Source: Tepidiforma flava
Lineage (GTDB): Bacteria; Chloroflexota; Dehalococcoidia; Tepidiformales; Tepidiformaceae
Reading direction: 5' to 3'
DNA length: 64,000 nt
Assembly: GCF_027594505.1 (NCBI RefSeq)
Contig: NZ_CP115149.1
Coordinates: 1,086,812-1,150,811 of the forward strand
Shown here: piece by piece, positions 42,035-50,631 of the stretch
Position numbering within the stretch: position 1 is the stretch's first letter
Layout: each line of letters starts with the position of its first letter
The notes under the pieces: generated by a model
The model's input: the letters and a program-made list of their open reading frames with translations, nothing else
The model's database searches: none
What the model was told of the DNA's origin: nothing
Position numbers and translations under genes: made by a program

Positions 42035-42397
42035 ATGGACCCGGAGGAGCTGCAGGCGCAGGACGCGCTGCTCGAACTGGAGGAGCTGCGCGCGCAGCTG
42101 GCGGAGCGGGACGAGGCGCTGGCCGCCGCCCGCGAGGCGCACGCCCGCGCTATCGCGCGGCTGCGGGAGGCGCTCGCCGCCGCCGAGCCGGCGCTCGACC
42201 CCGCCCTGCTGAGCGGCGACACGGTCGAAGCGCTGGAGGCCAGCTACGCGGCGGCGAAGGAGACGCTCGCGCGCATCCGCGAGGCGGTCCGGCGGGAGGC
42301 CGCGGCCGCCGTCCCCGCGGGGGTCGCGCTCCGGCAGCAGGGCCGCGGCGCGATGTCGGCCATCGAAAAGATCCGCGCAGGGCTGGCCGGGCGGTAG
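42035..42397 (+). CDS. small coiled-coil protein, phage-scaffold-like
   Basis: A 120-residue, highly charged helical protein. Residues 5-55 show heptad-like repetition (ELQAQDALLELEELRAQLAERDEALAAA...), predicting a coiled coil, and the C-terminus ends GAMSAIEKIRAGLAGR. GAGGTG lies 6 bases before the ATG. Composition and tail resemble small scaffold or phage-associated proteins, but I do not recognise a family. It sits alone between the lipoprotein gene and ruvA; stops of this gene and ruvA are separated by one base. Confidence 0.55.
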   Translation: MDPEELQAQDALLELEELRAQLAERDEALAAAREAHARAIARLREALAAAEPALDPALLSGDTVEALEASYAAAKETLARIREAVRREAAAAVPAGVALRQQGRGAMSAIEKIRAGLAGR

Positions 42398-42398
42398 C

Positions 42399-43058
42399 TC
42401 AGCGCGCGTCGAGCCGGCGGAGGACGGCCACGAGCATCGCATCGAGCGAATCGAGCGAGGGGTCCTCGGCGGCGGCGGCTTCGACCCATTTGCGGGCCTC
42501 GGCGCGGGAGTAGCCGAGGCCCGCGATCGCTTCGACGGCGTCGGCGATGAGGCGCCGCTCCTCGAAGGCGGCCGTCTCGACCGGCCGTTCGACGCCGCCA
42601 TCCTGCAGCGCGGCCTCGGCGACGACCTTGCCGCGGAGCGTGGCGATGATCTTGTCGGCCGAGCGGGGGCCGATGCCGGGCAGCCGGGCGAGGGTGGCGC
42701 GGTCCTCCTGTTCGATGGCGCGGGCGATGGTCGAGACGGAGACGTTCATCGCTTTGACGGCCTTCGCCGGGCCGATGCCTTCGACGGTCGTGAACTTCCG
42801 GAAGAAGTCGCGCTCTGCCCGGCGGAGGAAGCCGACGAGGACGGGCAGCGGGTTGTTCGCGTTCACGTGGTAGAAGATGTGGAGGCCGAGTTCGGGGCCT
42901 TCGCCGGCGGAGAGGTCGGCCTCGCCCGCCAGCTCCGCCAGCTCGGGCCAGAGCACGATCGGGACGAGGATTTCGAACCGGATGCCGTGGACGTCGAGCT
43001 CGACGAGCGGGCCGGCGAGGTCCATCCGCGCGAGCCGGCCCCGGAGGTGGGTGATCAT
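42399..43058 (-). CDS. ruvA: Holliday junction branch-migration protein RuvA
   Basis: A 219-residue RuvA, with the OB-fold N-terminus (MITHLRGRLARMDLAGPLVELDVHGIRF), two helix-hairpin-helix motifs (FTTVEGIGPAKAVKAM about 87-102 and LARLPGIGPRSADKII about 121-136) and the C-terminal domain that contacts RuvB (ADAVEAIAGLGYSRAEARKWV). It binds four-way DNA junctions as a tetramer. The ATG follows a CATACT box by 8 bases. ruvB and ruvC are not in the window. The divergent fpg gene starts 57 bases away, making a DNA-repair pair with a shared spacer. Confidence 0.93.
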   Translation of the reverse strand: MITHLRGRLARMDLAGPLVELDVHGIRFEILVPIVLWPELAELAGEADLSAGEGPELGLHIFYHVNANNPLPVLVGFLRRAERDFFRKFTTVEGIGPAKAVKAMNVSVSTIARAIEQEDRATLARLPGIGPRSADKIIATLRGKVVAEAALQDGGVERPVETAAFEERRLIADAVEAIAGLGYSRAEARKWVEAAAAEDPSLDSLDAMLVAVLRRLDAR

Positions 43059-43066
43059 CGCCGCCG

Positions 43067-43072
43067 AGTATG
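43067..43072 (-). promoter_or_regulatory. -10 box CATACT of ruvA
   Basis: CATACT on the minus strand, 8 bases before the ruvA ATG, in the 57-base spacer shared with fpg. Confidence 0.4.
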
Positions 43073-43103
43073 CCACGGGTGGCGCGTGGCCGGCCGCCGG
43101 TTC

Positions 43104-43109
43104 GACAAT
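43104..43109 (+). promoter_or_regulatory. -10 box GACAAT of leaderless fpg
   Basis: GACAAT then 6 bases and the GTG at 43116. The box decides the GTG start over upstream starts in the long frame from 42867. Confidence 0.45.
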
Positions 43110-43115
43110 CGAGAC

Positions 43116-43982
43116 GTGCCCGAGCTGCCGGAAGTCGAAACCATCCGCCGCGACCTCGCCCCGCTCGTCGCCGGCCGCACCATCACGGGCGTCGAGGTGG
43201 ACCCGGGGACGCTGCCGCTGCTCGCGGGCGCGCCGATCGAGACGCTCCGCGCGAACCTCGTCGGGCGGACCATCCGCTCGCTCGGCCGCCGGGGGAAGTA
43301 CCTTCTCTTCGAACTCGACGACGGGCGCTGGTTCGCCGCCCACCTGCGGATGACGGGGCGGCTGGTGTGGCGCGAGCGGGGCGCGCCGCCGGAGCCGTAC
43401 GAACGGGCCGTCATCCAGCTCGATGACGGGCACGACCTGCGCTGGAGCGACCTGCGGAAGTTCGGCACGTGGCGCCTCCACGCCTCCGCGGAGGAAGTCA
43501 CCGCGAAGCTCGGGCCGGAGCCGATCGACGCCGGGCTGACGGAGGCGCAGTTCCGCCGGGTGCTCGAAGGGCGGCGCGCGCCGGTGAAGGCCGTCCTGCT
43601 GGACCAGCGGCGGTTCGCCGGGCTCGGCAACATTTATGTCGATGAAGCGCTCTACGCCGCCGGCGTCCGGCCGGATACGCCGGCGGGCGACCTTTCGCGC
43701 GCGGCGATGGGGCGGCTCTACCGCGCCTGCCGCGAGGTGCTGGAGCGGGGCATCGCCCACCGCGGCGCCAGCTTCCGCGACTACGTCGACGGGCAGGGGA
43801 ACGAAGGCCAGCAGCACATGTTCGTGCAGGTGTTCCGGCGGACGGGGAAGCCGTGCTACGTCTGCGGGACGCCGATCGCGCGGAGCATCGTCGGCGGCCG
43901 GGCGACGCACTACTGCCCGCGCTGCCAGCGGCCGGCGCGGCGGCCCCGCCGGGCGGGGGAGGGGGCGCGCCGTGCTGGCTGA
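43116..43982 (+). CDS. mutM: formamidopyrimidine-DNA glycosylase
   Basis: A 288-residue Fpg/MutM. The catalytic N-terminus is (M)PELPEVETIRRDL: Pro2 and Glu3 do the chemistry, and the Lys of RRGKYLLFEL (about 58) is conserved. The H2TH segment is GRRAPVKAVLLDQRRFAGLGNIYVDEALYAAG. A C-terminal zinc finger with C-x2-C...C-x2-C (CYVCG...CPRC) is intact and followed by a basic tail. It removes 8-oxoguanine. GTG is used since Met must directly precede PELPEVE. The next gene begins 11 bases before its stop. Confidence 0.95.
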   Translation: MPELPEVETIRRDLAPLVAGRTITGVEVDPGTLPLLAGAPIETLRANLVGRTIRSLGRRGKYLLFELDDGRWFAAHLRMTGRLVWRERGAPPEPYERAVIQLDDGHDLRWSDLRKFGTWRLHASAEEVTAKLGPEPIDAGLTEAQFRRVLEGRRAPVKAVLLDQRRFAGLGNIYVDEALYAAGVRPDTPAGDLSRAAMGRLYRACREVLERGIAHRGASFRDYVDGQGNEGQQHMFVQVFRRTGKPCYVCGTPIARSIVGGRATHYCPRCQRPARRPRRAGEGARRAG

Positions 43983-44877
43983 CCCGGCCGATGTGGCGCG
44001 GGCGCTCGGGCTGCCGCCCGGCAGCGAACCGGCCTTCGAACCGCTCGGCGATGCGCCCGGCGCGCCCGAGCGGTGGAGCGGCGGCGGGCGGGCGGTCATC
44101 GTCCGCCGGCCGGTCACGGCCGAGGCGGCGCAGAACCACGCCGCCGTCTTCGAGGCGCTGGCGAACGCGGGGTTCGCCGCGATGCCGCGGCTGCTCGGCT
44201 TCTCCGGCCTCGCCACCATCGAGGAGGAGGTCCCGGGCCTCACCGCGCTGCAGGTCGAACCGCCGCCGGGGGCGGCGGAGGCGGCCGTCGCCGCGCTCGC
44301 CGCGCTCCACGCGCTGCCGCTGCGGGAGGGGCTCGACTGGGAGAAGGCGCCGGCCGGGGTGCTGCCCGAGTGCCCGCCGCCGCTCTACCGGCTGGGCTTC
44401 GCGGCGGCGGAGCGGGAGGCCGCCGCGCCGCACTTCGCCGCCGCCCGCGAAGCGCTCCTCGCCGGGCCGTTCGGCTTCGCTCACCGCGCCGCGACGGCCG
44501 CGAACGTCCTCCTCGCGCCGGGGAAGGCGTGGCTCGTGAACTTCGCCGCGGCCGGCTTCGGCCACCAGCTGTTCGACCTCGCCGCCTTCCTGCTCACCAG
44601 CGGGCTCGGGGCGCCGGCGCGGCGCGCGCTCGCCATGGCGTATGCCCGGCTGCGGGGCTTCGACCCGGCCGCGACGGCGGACCTCGCCGACCTCGCCGGC
44701 CTCACCTGGGGCACCGACGAGCTGCTCTGGCTGCCGCGCCGGCAGGTGGAGGCGCTCGGCGATGACGCCGCGCTCGCCGCGCTCAACCTCGCCGCGGTCC
44801 GCATCGAGCAGGGGATGCGCGCGCCGGCCGGGGATTCGCCCATCGCGGCAGCGATCCGGGGCGCGCTCTGGGGCTGA
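43972..44877 (+). CDS. aminoglycoside phosphotransferase-like pseudokinase
   Basis: A 301-residue protein of the APH/choline-kinase fold. The catalytic loop, normally HGDxxxxN, reads HRAATAAN (171-178): the catalytic Asp is Ala173 while the His and Asn are kept. The metal-binding D-W/F that should follow is NFAAAGFG (190-197), also without Asp. So phosphotransfer is unlikely. The fold-wide pattern (ALHALPLREGLDW, FDLAAFLLTSGLGAP) is otherwise clear. It overlaps fpg by 11 bases, so it is translated with that repair gene; its role could be structural or regulatory. Confidence 0.7.
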   Translation: MLADPADVARALGLPPGSEPAFEPLGDAPGAPERWSGGGRAVIVRRPVTAEAAQNHAAVFEALANAGFAAMPRLLGFSGLATIEEEVPGLTALQVEPPPGAAEAAVAALAALHALPLREGLDWEKAPAGVLPECPPPLYRLGFAAAEREAAAPHFAAAREALLAGPFGFAHRAATAANVLLAPGKAWLVNFAAAGFGHQLFDLAAFLLTSGLGAPARRALAMAYARLRGFDPAATADLADLAGLTWGTDELLWLPRRQVEALGDDAALAALNLAAVRIEQGMRAPAGDSPIAAAIRGALWG

Positions 44878-44916
44878 CGGCTCCGGCGGGCCGGCCCGCC
44901 TGCCGATGATCGCGGT

Positions 44917-45648
44917 GTGGTTCGGAAGCTGCCCTGGGTGGTGCTCGCCCTGCTCTTCCTCAGCACGGCGCGCTGCTACACCGCCGACCTCGCCGCCGGG
45001 GTCGGCGCCGTGCCCTTCGTCGGGCCGATGCTCGTGCCGCCGCCGGCGACGCCCGCCTACATCGCAGCGATGGGGACGCCCGCGCCGGCCGAACCGGTGG
45101 AGCCGGACTTCGCCGCCTGGTTCCCGGCCGAGGGCGGCTGGCAGGCGGTGAAGCCGGCCGACTGGCAGGCGATGCTCATCGCGGCCGCGGCGGCGGGCAC
45201 CCCGGAGGGCTGGAAGGCGCTCTGCGCGAAGGCCGCCGCCGCCGCGGGCGCAGACCGGGCCGCCGCACCGCTCCCCGGGGCGCTCGCCTGCAGCGCCGAC
45301 CCGTCGGTGACGGCCGCACAGCGCATCGCCCTCCAGCTGTTCGACCTCCGCGCGGCGGTCGGCGCCTGGCTGGCGGGCGCGCCGAACGGCTCCATCGGCG
45401 CCATCCAGGCGCGGCAGGCTGCGCTCCGGCTGCTCTGCGCCACGGCGGCGCCGGGGAAGCTCGACGCGGCGGCGGCCGACGCCTGCGCGAAGGGGCTCGA
45501 TGCCGGCTACCTCGCCGGCAAGGGCGCGGAGACGATGGCGGCGGTCGAAGCCGCCTACGCAGCCTACGCGGCGGCGCTGGCGCAGGCCGACCCGCAGACG
45601 GCAGCCGAGCCGGCGGTCTTCGCGGCCGGGGACGCAGCGGCTCCCTGA
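44917..45648 (+). CDS. secreted Ala-rich hypothetical protein
   Basis: A 243-residue protein with an N-terminal signal sequence (KLPWVVLALLFLSTARC) and Ala-rich helical body. A Cys stands at the end of the hydrophobic stretch, but the residues before it (TAR) do not fit a lipobox well. Five further Cys are spread along the body and may pair outside the cell. I do not recognise a family. The GTG start is 6 bases after a GATGAT sequence, which resembles but does not fully match the -10 pattern. Confidence 0.6.
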   Translation: MVRKLPWVVLALLFLSTARCYTADLAAGVGAVPFVGPMLVPPPATPAYIAAMGTPAPAEPVEPDFAAWFPAEGGWQAVKPADWQAMLIAAAAAGTPEGWKALCAKAAAAAGADRAAAPLPGALACSADPSVTAAQRIALQLFDLRAAVGAWLAGAPNGSIGAIQARQAALRLLCATAAPGKLDAAAADACAKGLDAGYLAGKGAETMAAVEAAYAAYAAALAQADPQTAAEPAVFAAGDAAAP

Positions 45649-45694
45649 GCCGGGTAGAATGGCGGCCCCGCCGACCGCGCCCGAGGTGCCGCCC

Positions 45695-46480
45695 ATGCCC
45701 GAGTTCGCCCGACCCACCGTGACGCTCCACTACCGCGACGACGGCGCGGGGCCGCCGCTCGTCTTCCTCCACGGCTGGTGCGACAGCTCGGCCACATGGG
45801 AGGCGCTGCTGCCGCGCTTCGCCGGCGAGTTCCGCTGCATCGCGCCCGACATGCGCGGCCACGGCGGCTCCGGGCGGCCGTTCGACCACGCCTATTTCCC
45901 GGAGGCGCTGGCGAACGACGTCGCGGCCCTGTGCGGCGCGCTCGGCATCGAGCGGCCCGTGCTCATCGGCCACAGCTTCGGGGGCTTCCTCGCGGCCTTC
46001 ATCGCGGCGCGGATGCCCGGCTTCGCGCGCGGCGTCGCCGTCATCGACCAGCCGCTGGCGCTGGGCGCGTTCGCAGCCCAGATGCAGGCGATTGCGCCGG
46101 TCATCCGCGCGCCGGAGACGCACCTGGCGTTCCGGCAGCAGCTGTTCGGCTCGATGTTCGGCGGGCTGGCAGGGCCGGCGCGGGAGGGCGTGGAGGCGCG
46201 GAGCGCTGCGACGCCGCCAGAGGTGGCGCTCGGGCTCTGGGCGCCGCTGTTCGAATTCAGCGACGACGAGATGGCGGCGCTCGGCGGCCGGCTGCTGGCC
46301 GCCCTCGAACGCCAGCCTTCGCTCGTCATCGAAGCGATGGACCACCCCGGCTACCCGGAGCTGCTCGCGCAGGCGGCGCCCGCGGCGCGGGTGGTGCGCA
46401 TCCCGGCAGGGCACTGGGTGCACCTGGAGCGGCCGGCGGAGACGGAAGCCGCGCTGCGCAGCCTGCTGGCGGGGGTGTGA
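45695..46480 (+). CDS. alpha/beta-hydrolase
   Basis: A 261-residue hydrolase of the haloperoxidase/epoxide-hydrolase-like branch. The oxyanion region is FLHGWCDSSATW, the nucleophile elbow GHSFGG (about 94-99, Ser), and the His is in GHWVHLERP near the end. DQPLALG follows as part of the cap. It is cytoplasmic. GAGGTG lies 6 bases before the ATG at 45695; an earlier in-frame ATG at 45659 overlaps a TAGAAT box, part of a degraded copy of the 43-base promoter repeat. Substrate unknown. Confidence 0.8.
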   Translation: MPEFARPTVTLHYRDDGAGPPLVFLHGWCDSSATWEALLPRFAGEFRCIAPDMRGHGGSGRPFDHAYFPEALANDVAALCGALGIERPVLIGHSFGGFLAAFIAARMPGFARGVAVIDQPLALGAFAAQMQAIAPVIRAPETHLAFRQQLFGSMFGGLAGPAREGVEARSAATPPEVALGLWAPLFEFSDDEMAALGGRLLAALERQPSLVIEAMDHPGYPELLAQAAPAARVVRIPAGHWVHLERPAETEAALRSLLAGV

Positions 46481-46481
46481 C

Positions 46482-47326
46482 GTGGCCGGGCGGGAGCGCG
46501 GCGCCGCGGGCTGGCTCGAACGGACGCTCGCCGCGCCGGCACTCGTCCAGGCGATGGCCGTCGCCGCCCGGCTCGGCATCTTCGACCTCGTCCGCGACCA
46601 GCCCAAATCGGCGCTCCTGCTGGCGAGCGCGGCCGGGGTGCACCCGGAGGCGCTGACCCGGCTGCTGCGCGCGCTGGCCGCCGAGGGCGTGCTCGACGTC
46701 GGCGAGGACGGCCGCTTCGGCGCGACGCCCGTGGCCGACCTCCTCTGCCGCCAGGCGCCGGGCGATTACCTGGAGCGGCTGCTCGCGCTGGCGAACCGGG
46801 AGTGGGAGGCGTGGGGCGGGCTGCTGCAGGCGGTGGAGACCGGCCGGCCGGCGGCCCCGCGGGCCGGCGGCGAGGGTTCGCGCCGCCGCCGGGCGCGGCC
46901 GACGCGCTCCGCCGGGCCGCGGGCGAGGTCCCGGGCCCGGGGTGCATCGTCGGCAGCCCGGCCGCGCGGGCGTGGCTGGAGCGGGCGCGGCGGGCCCCGT
47001 CGCCGGGCGTGCCGCTCGCGGCCGGCGGCGGGCTCAGCTGCCTCGGCGAGGCGGAAGCCGCGGCCGAGGTCGCGGCGGCGCACGCTGCCCTGCCGCCGGG
47101 CGGCCGGCTGCTCCTGCTCGAACCGGTGCTGCCAGCCGACCCGCGGGCGGCGCCGGGGCTGGCGCTGCGCGACCTCGAGCTGCTGGCGCTGGGGCGCGGC
47201 CGCCTGCGCGGGCTGGAGGAGTGGCGGAAGCTCTTCGAACGCGCGGGCCTGCGCTTCGACGGCGCAGCGCCGGTGAAGGGAACCGCGGGGTGGATGGTGC
47301 TGACGGCGAGCCGGGGGCTGGTGTAG
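46482..47326 (+). pseudogene. O-methyltransferase-like gene with frameshift and reduced SAM domain
   Basis: Two frames join to form one protein. The first part, from GTG 46482, is a dimerisation/winged-helix domain of class I O-methyltransferases (AMAVAARLGIFDLVRDQPKSALLLASAAGVHPEALTRLLRAL). The second part, in the next frame to 47326, contains LPPGGRLLLLEPVLPADPRAAPGLALRDLELLALGRGRLR and WRKLFERAGLRFD, the C-terminal half of the SAM domain. The expected glycine motif for SAM binding is missing between them. The frame changes within about 46864-46882. A repeat block follows its end, and the gene looks decayed. Confidence 0.7.
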
Positions 47327-47329
47327 GGG

Positions 47330-47860
47330 CGGGCCGCGGGGGGATGCCGCCTGCCGGCGGGGCGGGATGGCTCGCCGCCTGCCGGCGGCGGCGCCGCGGG
47401 ATGCCGGCGCTCCGCGCCGGCGCTGGAGGCGGGAGGTGGGAGGTTGAAGGTTGGAGGTTGGAGGTTGGAGGTTGGGGCCGGGGACGGACGTCTCTCACGG
47501 CTCCCGGTTCCCGGCTCCCGCCTCCCGGTTCACGCGGCATCCGTTGGGCGCATGGCGCCCCGCGGGGACGGAGCCCCGCGGCTACGGTTGGAGGTCGGAG
47601 GTTGAAGGTTGGAGGTCGGAGGTTGCCGCACCCGCGGGCGGCCGGGGGCTCTCTCCCTTTCTCCCCTTCTCCCTTTCTCCCCTTCTCCCCTTCTCCCTTC
47701 TCCCTTCTCCCTCCTCCCTTTCCTCATGATTCCCCGGCGCGAAGCGCCGCCCGCGCGGCCGGGGCGCGGCCGCATCCCCCGGCGGTGCCGCCACAGGCGG
47801 CGAGCCATCCCCCGCCGCCGGGGGGCGGCATCCCGCGCCGCCGGGAGGCGGCCCTCCCCC
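47330..47860. repeat. composite repeat block f, mostly inverted
   Basis: No gene is seen. Module D direct (47339-47427), P heptads inverted (AGGTTGG units, 47440-47478), CGGGTTC-like heptads inverted (about 47498-47530), module A inverted (about 47530-47585, with CATCCGTTGGGCGCATGG), GGTTGGAGGT-type heptads, a C-like link, a pyrimidine tract (47649-47717) and module D inverted (about 47745-47850). The A and P modules are in the reverse orientation relative to blocks a-e. Confidence 0.88.
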
Positions 47861-48663
47861 TAGCCCCAGCGGGGCGGCCGCTTCTCCTGGATGGCGCGGG
47901 CGCCCTCGGCCGGGGCCGCCGAGAAGAAGCCGAGCATTTCGAGCGCGAGGGAGTAATCGAACGCCGTGATGCCGCCGAGCCGGAGCCACTGGTTGAGCGC
48001 CTTCTTCGTGAACCGGAGCGCATGCTGCGGGCCGTCCGCGAGCTGCCGGGCGATGCGCATCGCCTCCGGCATCAGCTGCTCGCGCGGCACGCAGCGGCTC
48101 ACCAGCCCGATCCGCTCTGCTTCGCGCCCGTCGATGAAATCGCAGGTGAGCAGGTAGTACTTCGCCTTCGCCATCCCGCAGAGGAGCGGCCAGATGATGG
48201 CGGCGTGGTCGCCGGCGGCGACCCCGAGCCGGGCGTGGCCGTCGGTCAGCCGCGCCTCCTCGGCGATGATCGAGATATCCGCCATGAGGGCGACGGCCAG
48301 CCCTGCGCCGACGGCGACGCCGTTGATGGCGGAGATGATGACCTTCTCGCAGTTCACCATTTCGTAGACGATCGCCTCCGCCTCCTTCATTACGCGGACG
48401 ACGGCTTCGAACCGCTCCTCGGCGGGGAGCGCGGCCCGGGCTTCGATATCGCCGAGGTCGCCGCCGGCGGAGAAGGCGCGGTCGCCCGCGCCGGTGACGA
48501 CGATGACGCGCACCGCCGGGTCGGCGTCGAGGTCGCGCCAGACGCGGGTCAGCTCGGCGTGGAGGACGTCGTTCGTGGCGTTGTAGACCTCCGGGCGGTC
48601 GAGGGTGACGAGGGCGATGCCGTCGGCAGTCGCGATGCGGAGGTGCTGGTACTCGGCGGCCAT
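47860..48663 (-). CDS. enoyl-CoA hydratase/isomerase family protein
   Basis: A 267-residue crotonase-fold enzyme. Oxyanion segments are [10 protein letters not shown] (about 60-69) and [20 protein letters not shown] (about 110-129). After the second, the sequence reads [25 protein letters not shown], with no Glu at either standard catalytic position. It is a paralog of 801-1700 through IIWPL..GM.KAK and GREAERIGL. Acyl-CoA substrate unknown. It ends inside repeat block f and starts 68 bases from the divergent phosphatase gene. Confidence 0.82.
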   Translation of the reverse strand: MAAEYQHLRIATADGIALVTLDRPEVYNATNDVLHAELTRVWRDLDADPAVRVIVVTGAGDRAFSAGGDLGDIEARAALPAEERFEAVVRVMKEAEAIVYEMVNCEKVIISAINGVAVGAGLAVALMADISIIAEEARLTDGHARLGVAAGDHAAIIWPLLCGMAKAKYYLLTCDFIDGREAERIGLVSRCVPREQLMPEAMRIARQLADGPQHALRFTKKALNQWLRLGGITAFDYSLALEMLGFFSAAPAEGARAIQEKRPPRWG

Positions 48664-48716
48664 GGGGCACTCCTGCGAAAGGACATTCGGGCCCGCACCG
48701 TGAGCGGGCCGCGGGC

Positions 48717-48722
48717 TAGACT
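48717..48722 (+). promoter_or_regulatory. -10 box TAGACT of phosphatase gene
   Basis: TAGACT then 9 bases and the ATG at 48732. The spacer contains GGAAAG, which could act as a minimal SD if transcription started earlier. Confidence 0.45.
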
Positions 48723-48731
48723 ACTGGAAAG

Positions 48732-49157
48732 ATGCCGAACTGGGTGATCGAAGGGCTGATTGCGACGAGCCCGCGGCCGGGCTATGCGCCGGGGCCGGAG
48801 CTTACGGTGCGCGACGAGGCGGTGGACCGGTGGATTGCGGAGGCGCGGCAGTTCGGCATCCGGTCGATCATGTGCCTCATCGGGAACGACCAGCTCTGGC
48901 TCTACCGGAAGGCGGCGCCGGAAGGGCTGCTGGAGCGGTACCGGCGGAGCGGGTTCGAAGTCTTCCACCTGCCGACGCTGGACCAGCTGACGCACCCGTA
49001 CCGGCCGGAGGAGTACGAACGGGCGTGGCGGGCGTTCCTCGAGCTGCCGAAGCCGGTGCTGGTGCACTGCAGCGCGGGGATGGACCGGACGGGCCGCGTG
49101 GTGCGGTACATCCTGGAGCAGCTGGAGCGGGAGGACGGCGCCGCGGCTGCGCGCTGA
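48732..49157 (+). CDS. dual-specificity/tyrosine phosphatase-like protein
   Basis: A 141-residue cysteine-based phosphatase. The P-loop is HCSAGMDRTG (112-121) with catalytic Cys113 and Arg119, matching HCxxGxxRTG. The segment LTHPYRPEEYERAW (about 86-99) stands where the general acid loop is expected. It is a minimal cytoplasmic domain with no other regions. Substrate may be a phosphoprotein or an inositol/nucleotide compound. ATG follows a TAGACT box by 9 bases. Confidence 0.8.
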   Translation: MPNWVIEGLIATSPRPGYAPGPELTVRDEAVDRWIAEARQFGIRSIMCLIGNDQLWLYRKAAPEGLLERYRRSGFEVFHLPTLDQLTHPYRPEEYERAWRAFLELPKPVLVHCSAGMDRTGRVVRYILEQLEREDGAAAAR

Positions 49158-49163
49158 GCGCAC

Positions 49164-49278
49164 GAAATTTCGCCATCCGGTGGTGAATTTTTCGCCACCG
49201 GGGCGCCCGCGCGGCGCTCCCGGGGGAGGGCGCGGCAGCGCCGAACATGGTGCAAATTTCACCATCCAACGGTAGCAT
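49164..49278 (+). promoter_or_regulatory. operator-like motif array and -10 box TAGCAT for DUF4143 gene
   Basis: Three copies of an AATTT-CRCCA motif lie here (about 49165, 49187, 49254), two of them within palindromes: CCGGTGG-N11-CCACCGG (49177-49201) and ATGGTG-N7-CACCAT (49246-49264). The -10 box TAGCAT (49273-49278) is followed by 7 bases and the ATG at 49286. A further copy follows the gene at about 50577. The AT-rich motifs stand out from the GC-rich surroundings. Confidence 0.55.
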
Positions 49279-49285
49279 TTCCACC

Positions 49286-50524
49286 ATGTACCGGCGGAAC
49301 ATCGAGCCGCTCGTGCTGGAGGCGCTGGCCGACACCCGGGCCGTCTACCTGGCCGGCGCCCGCCAGTGCGGCAAATCCACCCTCGCCCGCGCCATCGCCG
49401 AGCGCACCGGCCGGCGCTACCTCACCCTCGACGACCCGCTGACGCTCGACCTCGCCCGGGCCGACCCGGCGGGGCTCGCTGCCAGCGCGGCCCGCCAGCC
49501 GCTGGTCATCGATGAAGCGCAGCGGCTCCCGGAGCTCCTGCTCGCAGTCAAGCGGGCGGTCGACGACGACCCGGCGCCGGGCCGCTTCCTCCTGACCGGC
49601 TCGGCGAACTTCCTCGCCCTGCCGCAGGTGGCGGATTCGCTCGCCGGCCGGGTGGAGATCATCGAACTCCACACCCTCAGCCAGGGCGAGCTGCGCGGCC
49701 GCCGGGAGGGCTTCCTCGATGCGCTCCTGGAGGGCAGCCCCGCCGCCGGCCTCGGACCTTCGGAGCTCGGCCGGGCCGACTACCTCCGGCTCGCCGAGGC
49801 CGGCGGCTACCCGGAAGCGGTCGGCCGACAGCTGCCCGCGCGGCGGCGGCGCTGGTTCGCCTCGTACCTCGACACCATCATCCGGCGCGACTTGCGGGAC
49901 ATCGCCGCCATCGAGCACGTCGCCGCCGTCCCGGCGCTCCTGCGGCTGATCGCCGGCCGGGTCGGCAGCACGGCGAACGTGGCCGGCCTCGCGCAGGACC
50001 TCCAGCTGCCGCACTCGACGGTGACCCGCTACCTGCGCCACCTGGAGACGCTCTACCTTCTGGCGCCGCTGCCCGCCTGGTCGACGAACTTCGCCGCCCG
50101 GCTGACGAAAAGCCCGAAGCTGTACCTCGCGGACCCGGGCCTCTCGGCCGCGCTCGCCGGCACCGGCGCGGCGATGGCGGAGCGGGTCCCGGAGGCGGCA
50201 GGCCAGCTGCTCGAGGCGTTCGCCGTCGCCGAAGTGCGGAAGCAGGCGACCTGGAGCGAGACCGCGCCGACGGTCAGCTACCTGCGGACGTACGCCGGCC
50301 TCGAGGTCGACCTCGTGCTGGAGGCGCCGGACGGCCGGGTGGCGGCGCTGGAGGTGAAGGCAGCCGCGCGGCCGGAGCGGCGGGACTTCCGCGGCCTCGC
50401 GGCGCTCCGCGACGAGCTGGGCAGCCGGTTCATCGCGGGCGCCGTGCTCTCGCCTCACCCGGAGCCGCTCCCCGCGGGCGACCGGCTCTGGGCGCTGCCG
50501 CTCGATGCGCTCTGGCGCGCCTGA
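49286..50524 (+). CDS. AAA+ ATPase with DUF4143 domain
   Basis: A 412-residue protein. The N-terminal AAA_14 domain has Walker A GARQCGKST (about 21-29), Walker B LVIDEAQRLPEL and the sensor LTGSANFLALP. After about residue 210 comes the winged-helix region (LAQDLQLPHSTVTRYLRHLETLYLL) and the DUF4143 part with the conserved pattern LYLADPGLSAAL and a late EVDLVLE...ALEVKA (E-x-K) block similar to a PD-(D/E)XK nuclease core. Members are widespread and partly mobile; function unproven. The ATG at 49286 is selected by the TAGCAT box, shorter than the frame from 49247. Confidence 0.85.
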   Translation: MYRRNIEPLVLEALADTRAVYLAGARQCGKSTLARAIAERTGRRYLTLDDPLTLDLARADPAGLAASAARQPLVIDEAQRLPELLLAVKRAVDDDPAPGRFLLTGSANFLALPQVADSLAGRVEIIELHTLSQGELRGRREGFLDALLEGSPAAGLGPSELGRADYLRLAEAGGYPEAVGRQLPARRRRWFASYLDTIIRRDLRDIAAIEHVAAVPALLRLIAGRVGSTANVAGLAQDLQLPHSTVTRYLRHLETLYLLAPLPAWSTNFAARLTKSPKLYLADPGLSAALAGTGAAMAERVPEAAGQLLEAFAVAEVRKQATWSETAPTVSYLRTYAGLEVDLVLEAPDGRVAALEVKAAARPERRDFRGLAALRDELGSRFIAGAVLSPHPEPLPAGDRLWALPLDALWRA

Positions 50525-50576
50525 GCCGCCGCCCCGCGCCCGGACCCACGGCCCCAGCGACGCCGAACTGTGCTCA

Positions 50577-50591
50577 AAATTTCGCCACAAT
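50577..50591 (+). promoter_or_regulatory. downstream copy of AATTTCGCCA motif
   Basis: AAATTTCGCCACAATG, about 50 bases after the DUF4143 gene. It repeats the motif found three times in front of that gene. Confidence 0.4.
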
Positions 50592-50631
50592 GTGAGGAAT
50601 GTTCACGCGTTCGGCGTCCATCTCCCGCCCT

